Shown piece after piece: positions 15,004-20,326 of a stretch of DNA of 20,961 bases. Every line of letters begins with the position of its first letter. The first letter of the stretch is position 1. The position numbers and the translations under genes are program-made. Source of the stretch: Oscillibacter sp. (lineage in GTDB: Bacteria > Bacillota > Clostridia > Oscillospirales > Oscillospiraceae); the NCBI GenBank assembly GCA_009773995.1, contig VSMY01000038.1, forward strand, positions 1-20,961, read 5' to 3'. The notes beneath the pieces were generated by a model. That model did not search any database, was not told the origin of the DNA, and worked only from the letters and a program-made list of their open reading frames with translations.

Positions 15004-15987
15004 TCAGGTCAGGATGTTCAGATCCTCCGGCGTGCGGTCCTCGGTGTAGGGGTTCAGGTGCTCGTTCACCAGGGCCAGGACCTCCTCCTGGTTCAGGTAG
15101 ATGTAGGGATCGTGCCACTCGCCGGGGAGGGTGGCGAACTCGACGGCGTCGGAGCCCATGCCGATGACCTGGGTGCCCATCCAGACCAGGTTGCCCACGG
15201 TCAGGTCCGTGTCCACGTACTCCACAAAAATCTTGCAGTAGTCGTCCAGCTTCGTGAGGCTGGCGGGGGAGAGCATCTTCTTGGCCACGGCCTTCAAGAA
15301 GTCCTGCTGGGTCTGCATCCGGCCGATGTCCTGGGAGGCGTAAGCGCTCCGGCAGCGGACCACCTTCAGGGCCTCGGCCCCGTTCAGGTGCCGGGTGCCC
15401 TTGGAGAAGTGGATGGAGAGGTTCTGGTAGGGGTCCTCGTAATTCATGTCCACGGGGATGTAGAAGTCCACGCCGCCCACGGCGTCCACCAGGGCCTCGA
15501 AGGCCTTCAGGTCCACCAGGACGGTGTAGTCCACCGGGATGCCCAGCTGGTCGGAGACCGTGTCCGCCAGGGTCTCCATGCCTCCGGCGTTGTAGGCGAA
15601 GTTGATTTTACGGTTTTTTCCGTTGATGAGCGCCTTGGTGTCCCGGGCGATGCTGGCCCCGAAGACCTGCCCGTTTTCCACATCCAGGGCCACCAGGATG
15701 TTGGTGTCCGTTCCGCCGTTGTCGTCGTCCCGGCCGGAGACCAGGATGGTCCAGAAGTTGGGCTTGCGCTCGTAGTGGGAGCGGAGGGCCTCCGCCTCCT
15801 CGTCGGAGAGATCCTCCGAGAGGACGGGGCCGTTGACCCGCTGGATCATGACGGAGTCGTCGTCTTTCTGGTCCGGGGCCCGGAAGTAGACCCGCATGAC
15901 GGCGTAGATTAGGCCGATAAGGATGAAGAGGAGCAGCAATGTCACCAGCCAGGGGCTGCTCTTCCGGCGGCGAAGTCTGGATGCCAT
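15004..15987 (-). CDS. LytR-CpsA-Psr (LCP) family cell-wall glycopolymer ligase
   Basis: LCP proteins transfer lipid-linked anionic glycopolymers onto peptidoglycan outside the membrane. The 327 residues have an Arg/Lys-rich cytoplasmic start (ASRLRRRKSS), one membrane helix (about 15-36) and an external LCP domain. Recognisable blocks are TDTNILVALDVENGQVFGAS then IARDTK (the Arg of the SIPRDT motif), KINFAYNAGGMETL, VDAVGGVDFYIPVDM, LNGAEALKVVRCRSAY and the IGRMQTQQDFLKAV tail motif. The usual G-x-D-x-R start is replaced by SGRDDDNGGTDTN. ATG 15987 is supported by AGGAGG 6 bases upstream. It heads an operon with the SLH/transglutaminase gene, and wall polymer attachment upstream of an SLH protein is a sensible pairing because SLH domains need such polymers. 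Confidence 0.93.
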   Translation of the reverse strand: MASRLRRRKSSPWLVTLLLLFILIGLIYAVMRVYFRAPDQKDDDSVMIQRVNGPVLSEDLSDEEAEALRSHYERKPNFWTILVSGRDDDNGGTDTNILVALDVENGQVFGASIARDTKALINGKNRKINFAYNAGGMETLADTVSDQLGIPVDYTVLVDLKAFEALVDAVGGVDFYIPVDMNYEDPYQNLSIHFSKGTRHLNGAEALKVVRCRSAYASQDIGRMQTQQDFLKAVAKKMLSPASLTKLDDYCKIFVEYVDTDLTVGNLVWMGTQVIGMGSDAVEFATLPGEWHDPYIYLNQEEVLALVNEHLNPYTEDRTPEDLNILT

Positions 15988-16001
15988 GGGAAACCTCCTG
16001 T

Positions 16002-16018
16002 GCGCCCCCACGGGGCGC
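16002..16018 (-). other. Hairpin just upstream of the LCP ribosome binding site
   Basis: GCGCCCC (16002-16008) and GGGGCGC (16012-16018) form a perfect 7-bp stem with a three-base loop in the roughly 90-base leader of the LCP mRNA. It ends two bases before the AGGAGG site. It may influence ribosome access, but no known riboswitch pattern is visible. Confidence 0.4.
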
Positions 16019-16084
16019 GTATCGTCAGAGTAAACCCGGAGGGAAAGCCCGTCCAAAAACGGTCCCCGGCGGGGTGTCTGCTTC

Positions 16085-16113
16085 ATTATAAGGCGGCCCC
16101 TGGAAAAAGACAA
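16085..16113 (-). promoter_or_regulatory. Sigma-A promoter of the LCP operon
   Basis: On the minus strand, TTGTCT (16113-16108) and a perfect TATAAT (16090-16085) are spaced by 17 bases. The predicted start near 16078 gives a GC-rich leader of about 90 bases before the LCP start codon. It begins just after the terminator of the preceding minus-strand operon. Confidence 0.82.
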
Positions 16114-16116
16114 GAG

Positions 16117-16145
16117 AAAAAATAGCGGCATCGCCGCTATTTTTT
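16117..16145. terminator. Bidirectional Rho-independent terminator
   Basis: ATAGCGGC and GCCGCTAT (16122-16129, 16133-16140) form an 8-bp stem around ATC, flanked by an A tract on the left and a T tract on the right. It therefore works on either strand. In context it ends the minus-strand spoIIID operon, about 60 bases after the small hypothetical gene. Confidence 0.9.
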
Positions 16146-16206
16146 CTGTCAAAAGTTTGCCGTTTCTGTCATTTCTTACAAGGGATTCAAAAGATTTTCA
16201 GAAAGT

Positions 16207-16542
16207 TTACAACTTGGACAAATTCTCTCCATCCTTTTCCGGATCCGCCGGCTTTTCCGCCGCCGGGGGCGCCGCCGCCAGCTGCTCCAGCAGGACCTTG
16301 ATGTCCGCCAGAAGCTGGTTCTGGTAGGACAGGGCGCAGCGGATATAGTGCATGGCGGGTTCCGGTACGGGGGAGGAGCCCCCGTCCTCCAGCGGGTGGG
16401 GCCAGCGGCGGACCTCCGGCTCCGTGTAAATGGGCGTGCCCGGCGCCGCGACGTCCCGGCCCGAAGACCGGGAGACGGACACGGTCCGGGCGCTCCGCCC
16501 GCCCGCCGGGCGGCCGGGCCGCCCGTGTTGTCGATTTGCCAT
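16207..16542 (-). CDS. Small hypothetical protein downstream of spoIIID
   Basis: The product has 111 residues. I do not recognise a named family. The N-terminal third is basic and low-complexity (Arg, Gly, Pro, Ser), and a middle segment reads PIYTEPEVRRWPHPLEDG. A likely helix (HYIRCALSYQNQLLADIKVL, then LEQLAA) precedes an Ala/Pro/Glu-rich acidic tail. There is no membrane segment or signal peptide. ATG 16542 is supported by AAGGAGGG about 10 bases upstream. It begins 23 bases after the spoIIID stop and ends before a terminator, so the two are likely co-transcribed and the protein may be made during sporulation. A second long frame over the same DNA (16187-16573) lacks a comparable ribosome binding site. 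Confidence 0.75.
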   Translation of the reverse strand: MANRQHGRPGRPAGGRSARTVSVSRSSGRDVAAPGTPIYTEPEVRRWPHPLEDGGSSPVPEPAMHYIRCALSYQNQLLADIKVLLEQLAAAPPAAEKPADPEKDGENLSKL

Positions 16543-16565
16543 GATACAGGGTCCCTCCTTCCGCT

Positions 16566-16814
16566 TCAGTCACCGCGGTATTTTTTGCGGGTGGCGATGC
16601 CGCCCCGGATGTGCCGCTGGGCCTTGTTCACGTCCAGCACTTCCTTCACCTGCAGGTACAGCGGGCGGTTGAACAGGGGCAGCCGCTCGGAGATGTCCTT
16701 GTGCACCGTCGATTTGCTGATGCCGAACCTCTGGGCGGCGGCCCGGACCGTGGACCGGTTCTCTATGATGTAAAGAGCCAGGCGCTCCGCCCGCTCCTCC
16801 ATATTTCCCTTCAA
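16566..16814 (-). CDS. spoIIID: Sporulation transcriptional regulator SpoIIID
   Basis: SpoIIID is a small DNA-binding protein that switches gene expression in the mother cell during endospore formation, working with sigma-E and then sigma-K. The 82 residues closely follow the family: ERAERLALYIIENRSTVRAA, the helix-turn-helix RFGISKSTVHKDISERL, and the basic C-terminal KAQRHIRGGIATRKKY that contacts DNA. TTG 16814 is preferred: it gives the start MKGNMEER, the same distance to the conserved ER pair as in Bacillus, and GAGG lies 5 bases upstream. ATG 16802 is an alternative with AAGGG upstream. No clear sigma-A promoter is visible; sigma-E-like CATAnnAT boxes occur upstream but lack a convincing -35. 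Confidence 0.95.
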   Translation of the reverse strand: MKGNMEERAERLALYIIENRSTVRAAAQRFGISKSTVHKDISERLPLFNRPLYLQVKEVLDVNKAQRHIRGGIATRKKYRGD

Positions 16815-16884
16815 AACATCCTCACTCCCTGCCTCTTGTTGGTCCATCCTATGCGCCCCGCCGCCGGGAAATGCGAAAAACTTC

Positions 16885-16915
16885 TTGACATGGAGCGGGC
16901 TCCACATGGTATGCT
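16885..16915 (+). promoter_or_regulatory. MerR-type promoter with long spacer and internal dyad
   Basis: A perfect -35 box TTGACA (16885-16890) and the -10 TATGCT (16910-16915) are 19 bases apart instead of 17. The spacer opens with the perfect dyad TGGAGC-GG-GCTCCA (16891-16904). This is the layout of promoters controlled by MerR-family activators, which bind the dyad and twist the overlong spacer. It precedes the aldo/keto reductase gene by 38 bases. No MerR-like gene lies in the window. Confidence 0.65.
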
Positions 16916-16953
16916 GGGAGGCGGACACGTGAGAAAACAAGGAGGTACATGAT

Positions 16954-18102
16954 ATGCGATACCGTACGTTGGGCCGGAGCGGCCTCCGGGTGGGGGAGAT
17001 CGGCGTGGGCTGCGAGGGCTTTTTGGAAAAGACTCCGGAAGAGGTAAGGGAGTGGATCGACGTCTGCGAGGCCGCCGGGGTCAACTGCATCGACCTCTAC
17101 GCCCCGAACCCGGACTTTCGCTCCAACCTGGGCCGGGCCCTCCGGGGGCGGCGGGAGAAGTTCGTCCTCCAGGCCCACCTGTGCACCGTCTGGAAGGACG
17201 GACAGTACAAGCGGACCCGGGACATCGCCCAGGTCCGGGAGGGCTTTGAGGACCAGCTCCGGCGGCTGGAAACGGACCATGTGGAAATCGGCATGATACA
17301 CTATGTGGATTCTCTGGCGGACTGGGAGACGGTGAAAAACGGCCCGGTGATGAAGTATGCCCAGGAATTGAAGGCGGCGGGGACCGTGGGCTGCGTGGGC
17401 CTTTCCAGCCACAATCCCCAAGCGGCCCTGGCGGCGGTGAACTCCGGGCTCATCGACGTGCTGATGTTCAGCGTGAACCCCTGCTACGACCTCCAGCCCG
17501 CTTCCGAGGACGTGGAGGAGCTCTGGGCCCCCAAGAACTACGCCGCGCCCCTTTTGAACATGGACCCGGAGCGGCAGGCCCTCTATGAGACCTGCCAGCG
17601 GCTGGGGGTGGGCGTCACGGTGATGAAGGCCTTCGGCGGCGGGGACCTGCTCAGCGACGCCCTCTCCCCGGCGGGGAAGGCCCTGACTGCCTTCCAGTGC
17701 ATCCAGTACGCCCTGGACCGGCCCGGCGTTGGGTGCGTCATGTCCGGAGCCCGGAGCTTGGAGGACTTGAAGCAGAGCATTGCCTTTGAAGAGGCCGCAG
17801 AGGAGGAGCGGGACTACGCCGCCGCCCTGGCGGCCCTGCCGAAAATCAGCTGGAAGGGGCACTGCATGTACTGCGGCCATTGCGCTCCCTGCCCCCAGGG
17901 CGTCAGCGTGGCGGACGTGACGAAGTTCCTGAACCTCTCCCTGGCCCAGGGGAGCGTCCCCGAGACCATCCGGGAGCACTACGCCGCCCTGCCCCACGGG
18001 GCCGGGGAATGCGTCCGGTGCGGGGCCTGTGAGAAGCGCTGTCCCTTCGCCGTGCCCATCATGGAGAACATGGCGAAGGCGGCGGAGCTGTTCGGGAGGT
18101 GA
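16954..18102 (+). CDS. Aldo/keto reductase with C-terminal double [4Fe-4S] domain
   Basis: A 382-residue fusion of an aldo/keto-reductase barrel (about 1-285) and a ferredoxin-like tail. The barrel opens with YRTLGRSGLRVGEIGVGCEG and has IGMIHYVDS, VGLSSHNPQAAL and MFSVNPCYD blocks. The tail carries C304-x2-C307-x2-C310-x2-C313-P and C353-x2-C356-x2-C359-x3-C363-P, two cluster-binding motifs. Catalytic positions are unusual: Asp47 and His116 are kept, but the Tyr expected five residues after Asp47 is Asn52, and the usual Lys position reads His75. The same DLYAPNP-type motif may be normal in this anaerobe subfamily. AAGGAGG lies 8 bases before ATG 16954. Substrate and electron donor are unknown. 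It is first in an operon with the DUF3842 and kinase genes. Confidence 0.92.
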   Translation: MRYRTLGRSGLRVGEIGVGCEGFLEKTPEEVREWIDVCEAAGVNCIDLYAPNPDFRSNLGRALRGRREKFVLQAHLCTVWKDGQYKRTRDIAQVREGFEDQLRRLETDHVEIGMIHYVDSLADWETVKNGPVMKYAQELKAAGTVGCVGLSSHNPQAALAAVNSGLIDVLMFSVNPCYDLQPASEDVEELWAPKNYAAPLLNMDPERQALYETCQRLGVGVTVMKAFGGGDLLSDALSPAGKALTAFQCIQYALDRPGVGCVMSGARSLEDLKQSIAFEEAAEEERDYAAALAALPKISWKGHCMYCGHCAPCPQGVSVADVTKFLNLSLAQGSVPETIREHYAALPHGAGECVRCGACEKRCPFAVPIMENMAKAAELFGR

Positions 18103-18106
18103 GGGC

Positions 18107-18526
18107 ATGAAGCGCACGGTTTTGATTTTGGACGGCCAGGGCGGCGGCGTGGGAAGCCAGCTGGTAAAGCTCCTGGGGCCCCGCCTGGGGGAGGACTGCC
18201 GCCTCCTGTGCGTGGGCACCAACGTGGCGGCCACCGCCGCCATGCTGAAGGCCGGGGCCGCCCAGGGGGCCACGGGGGAGAACGCCGTGGTCTACAACGC
18301 CGCCAGGGCGGACGTCATCCTGGGGCCGATTGGCGTAATACTGGCCAACGGCATCCTGGGGGAAGTGTCCCCCGCCATGGCCGCCGCCGTCTCCGGGTCC
18401 GGAGCGGTGAAAATTTTGGTTCCCTCCTCCTCCTGCGGCGTGTATGTGGCGGGAGTGGAGGAGTGCCGCCTGGAGGAGTACCTCCGCCGGGCGGCGGAGC
18501 TGGCGGTCCGGGAGCTGGGCCTATGA
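18107..18526 (+). CDS. DUF3842 family protein
   Basis: A 139-residue protein that I match to DUF3842 from its pattern: VLILDGQGGGVGSQLVKLL at the N-terminus (glycine-rich, nucleotide-binding-like), VGTNVAATAAMLKAGA, GATGENAVVYNA, ADVILGPIGVILANGILGE and KILVPSSSCGVYVAG. The glycine loop and alternating strand/helix pattern suggest a Rossmann-like fold, but the function is not established. ATG 18107 lies 4 bases after the reductase stop with GGGAGG and GAGGG just upstream. Its last codons overlap the next gene (ATGA). Such tight packing implies that reductase, DUF3842 protein and kinase are made together. Confidence 0.88.
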   Translation: MKRTVLILDGQGGGVGSQLVKLLGPRLGEDCRLLCVGTNVAATAAMLKAGAAQGATGENAVVYNAARADVILGPIGVILANGILGEVSPAMAAAVSGSGAVKILVPSSSCGVYVAGVEECRLEEYLRRAAELAVRELGL

Positions 18527-19590
18527 GCGGGGATTTCTTGGAGATTGTGAAGGAGCACTGGGCGAGATACCCCCTGATGGAGCCCCAGGACTTCGCCAAG
18601 CTGGCCTATCAGAGCGAATTCGGCCCCGCCCACATGGTTCAGAGCCCGGACAAGGTCCTGGCGGCCCTGCTGGCGGAGCGGAAGGAGGCGGGGGCGGAGC
18701 CCCTGCCTCCGGAGCCCATCGGGGGCGGCCTCTGCCGCTTCCCCATCACCCAGGCCCTTTCTGCTCTGTGGGAGCTGCCGTTAATCGGGCGGATGTTCAC
18801 CCGGACCATGGCCCTGACCGGGGGTACGGCGGCGGGGCTTTCGGAGAAGCTGGAGGCGCTGGCCTCCCTCCCCGTCCCCGGCATGGGGGCCTATCTGGAG
18901 GGCTGGCGGCGGGAGGGCTGCCCGCCGATCTCTCACAGCGAGGCGTTCCGAAGCGCCTATGCCCCCCACTACCGGGTCCTGCGGCAGGACTTCGCCCGAT
19001 TCCTCCCGGCGCTGATCCCGATGGAGAAGCTGGCCCGGGACACCGGGATTCTGGGGAAGAGGCCGATTCTCTTCGCCGTGGACGGCCGCTGCGGCAGCGG
19101 GAAGACGGGCTTCGCCAAGCTGGCGGCGGAGGTTCTGGCCTGCTCCAGCGACGTGGTCCACATGGACGATTTCTACCTCCCGCCGGAGCGGAGGGCGGAG
19201 GACTGGATGGAAGTCCCCGCCGGGAACATGGACCTGGAGCGGTTGCGGCGGGAGGTGCTGGATTCTCCCGACCGGGACAACGGAGACACGGCCTACCGTC
19301 CCTATGACTGCCGGGCCGGGCTTTTCAAGGACCCCGTGGAGCTGTGGGAACCCCTGGCCATTGTGGAGGGCACCTACTCCCAGCATCCGTCCCTGGCGAA
19401 GTACTACGACTATAAAATCTTCCTCACCTGTGAGCGGGAGGAGCAGACCCGCCGCCTCCGGGTTCGGGAGGGGGACTATTTTCCCACCTTCGACCGTGTG
19501 TGGCGGACTTTGGAGGAACGGTATTTCGCCGCCTGCGGCACGGAAGGGGCCGCCGATTTGGTAGTGGACACCACGGGATTTTTTGATTGA
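18523..19590 (+). CDS. Two-domain protein with C-terminal uridine-kinase-like P-loop domain
   Basis: A 355-residue protein in two parts. Residues 1-180 hold an unnamed domain with conserved-looking DFAKLAYQSEFGPAHMV, GGGLCRFPI and ISHSEAFRSAYAPHYRVLR. Residues 181-355 are a phosphoribulokinase/uridine-kinase-like domain: Walker A GRCGSGKT (188-195), VVHMDDFYLP (the D-D-F-Y substrate motif), GNMDLERLRREVL, RPYDC, VEGTYSQHP and CEREEQTRRLRVREGDYF as lid region. It probably phosphorylates a small nucleoside- or sugar-like molecule; the substrate cannot be read from the sequence. The start ATG 18523 overlaps the DUF3842 stop by four bases. The next plus-strand gene, after its own promoter, is an ECF transporter subunit, which would fit uptake followed by trapping, though this is inference. 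Confidence 0.85.
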   Translation: MSGDFLEIVKEHWARYPLMEPQDFAKLAYQSEFGPAHMVQSPDKVLAALLAERKEAGAEPLPPEPIGGGLCRFPITQALSALWELPLIGRMFTRTMALTGGTAAGLSEKLEALASLPVPGMGAYLEGWRREGCPPISHSEAFRSAYAPHYRVLRQDFARFLPALIPMEKLARDTGILGKRPILFAVDGRCGSGKTGFAKLAAEVLACSSDVVHMDDFYLPPERRAEDWMEVPAGNMDLERLRREVLDSPDRDNGDTAYRPYDCRAGLFKDPVELWEPLAIVEGTYSQHPSLAKYYDYKIFLTCEREEQTRRLRVREGDYFPTFDRVWRTLEERYFAACGTEGAADLVVDTTGFFD

Positions 19591-19617
19591 AAAAGGGGCT
19601 TGGCAAAACCAAGCCCC
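19591..19617 (-). terminator. Minus-strand terminator overlapping the S-component promoter
   Basis: GGGGCTTGG (19595-19603) and CCAAGCCCC (19609-19617) form a 9-bp perfect stem around CAAAA. On the minus strand it is followed by TTTTTCAATC, so it would stop antisense transcription before the kinase gene. On the plus strand no T tract follows, so it is at best a weak end for the kinase operon. Confidence 0.65.
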
Positions 19618-19629
19618 CTGTGGTATACT
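19600..19629 (+). promoter_or_regulatory. Promoter of the ECF S-component gene
   Basis: TTGGCA (19600-19605) and TATACT (19624-19629) are 18 bases apart, and TGG before the -10 box makes it an extended -10 element. The -35 box lies in the stem and loop of the hairpin at 19595-19617, so the two elements share sequence. Confidence 0.72.
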
Positions 19630-19706
19630 TTGCGGGAAGCAACCCGCCGTCAGGAAGGCGGCGGACTGTCAGAAGACGGGAAAGCTTATTTGAAGGAGTT
19701 TTTCCC
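19630..19706 (+). other. Structured leader of the ECF S-component mRNA
   Basis: About 70 bases lie between the predicted start of transcription and the ATG. Small hairpins are possible: GCGGG/CCCGC at 19632-19647 or CCGCC/GGCGG at 19644-19661, which exclude each other, and GGGAAA/TTTCCC at 19678-19706, which places the ribosome binding site GAAGGAG (19692-19698) in its loop. No known riboswitch consensus is convincingly matched. Confidence 0.4.
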
Positions 19707-20282
19707 ATGAACGAAACCAAGACCCAAAGACCCGCGCAGACTCTGGCCCTGGCCGCCATGCTGATGGCCGCGGGCTTCATCTTGCCCTTCTTCACCGGGC
19801 AGATCCCCCAGATCGGGAGCATGCTCTGCCCCCTGCACCTGCCCGTCCTGCTGTGCGGTTTCCTCTGCGGCTGGAAGTACGGCCTGGTTGTGGGCTTCAC
19901 CCTGCCGCTGCTGCGCAGCGTCACCCTGGGGATGCCCCCGATGTTCCCCACGGCCATCGCTATGGCCTTCGAGCTGGCGGCCTACGGCTTCCTGGCGGGC
20001 TTCCTCTATGCCCGGTCCCGCTGGCAGTGCGTGGTGGCCCTGTACCGCTGCCTGATTGCCGCCATGATCGGCGGGCGGCTGGTCTGGGCCGTGGTCCGGG
20101 TGATCCTCTCCGGCGTGTCCGGCCAGGCGTTCACCTGGCAGATGTTCCTCTCCGGCGCGCTTTTGACCGCCATCCCCGGCATCATCCTTCAGCTGGTCTT
20201 CATCCCCGCGGTGATGGTAGCCCTGGACCGGACCGGGCTGGTCCGCTTCCGCCGGGGCGGGGAGACGGTTCCGGCGGTCTGA
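19707..20282 (+). CDS. ECF transporter S component
   Basis: This is the substrate-capturing membrane subunit of an energy-coupling-factor importer. Its 191 residues have about six hydrophobic segments (near 12-29, 39-56, 58-75, 82-101, 107-133 and 142-173), the standard S-component topology. Characteristic blocks are LPFFTGQIPQIGSMLCPLHL, LLCGFLCGWKYGLVVGF, PMFPTAIAMAFELAAYGFL, and the small-residue rich first helix that contacts the shared EcfT subunit. No EcfA/EcfT genes are adjacent, as usual for group II ECF systems, where the energising module is encoded elsewhere and shared. GAAGGAG 8 bases upstream supports ATG 19707. The ligand is unknown; vitamins, purines and nucleoside-like compounds are typical for these proteins. 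It converges on the MocR gene with only 16 bases between stops. Confidence 0.87.
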   Translation: MNETKTQRPAQTLALAAMLMAAGFILPFFTGQIPQIGSMLCPLHLPVLLCGFLCGWKYGLVVGFTLPLLRSVTLGMPPMFPTAIAMAFELAAYGFLAGFLYARSRWQCVVALYRCLIAAMIGGRLVWAVVRVILSGVSGQAFTWQMFLSGALLTAIPGIILQLVFIPAVMVALDRTGLVRFRRGGETVPAV

Positions 20283-20296
20283 GAATGCGGGACCTG

Positions 20297-20326
20297 GCTC
20301 AGCGGGTCAGGAAGACCCGGCTGAGC
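20297..20326. other. Hairpin at the convergent 3' ends
   Basis: GCTCAGCGGGTC (20297-20308) pairs with GACCCGGCTGAGC (20314-20326) apart from one bulged G, around AGGAA. It spans the stop codon of the MocR gene, 15 bases past the S-component stop. No T tract follows on either strand, so it may block read-through or protect 3' ends rather than act as a canonical terminator. Confidence 0.4.

Noticed and set aside
13553..15049. A 498-codon plus-strand open frame opposite the SLH/transglutaminase gene.
   Set aside because: Composition is Gly, Val and Pro rich without motifs, whereas the minus strand has a signal peptide, SLH repeats and a catalytic triad.
16187..16573. Alternative minus-strand frame over the small gene downstream of spoIIID.
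   Set aside because: Its start would overlap the spoIIID stop and has no good ribosome binding site, while the frame 16207-16542 has AAGGAGGG and an ATG.
16815..16880. Sigma-E-like promoter for spoIIID on the minus strand (CATAGGAT with a GCATTT upstream).
   Set aside because: The -35 match is weak and the spacing is uncertain; biologically plausible but not supported enough to annotate.
16849..18273. A 474-codon minus-strand open frame opposite the aldo/keto reductase.
   Set aside because: Low-complexity shadow of a well-supported gene; it also crosses the reductase promoter and ribosome binding site.
19630..19690. Resemblance of the S-component leader to the 3' part of a cobalamin riboswitch (ACTGT and CAGAAGAC strings).
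   Set aside because: The leader is only about 70 bases and lacks most of the conserved B12-box and core elements; the match is too short to call.
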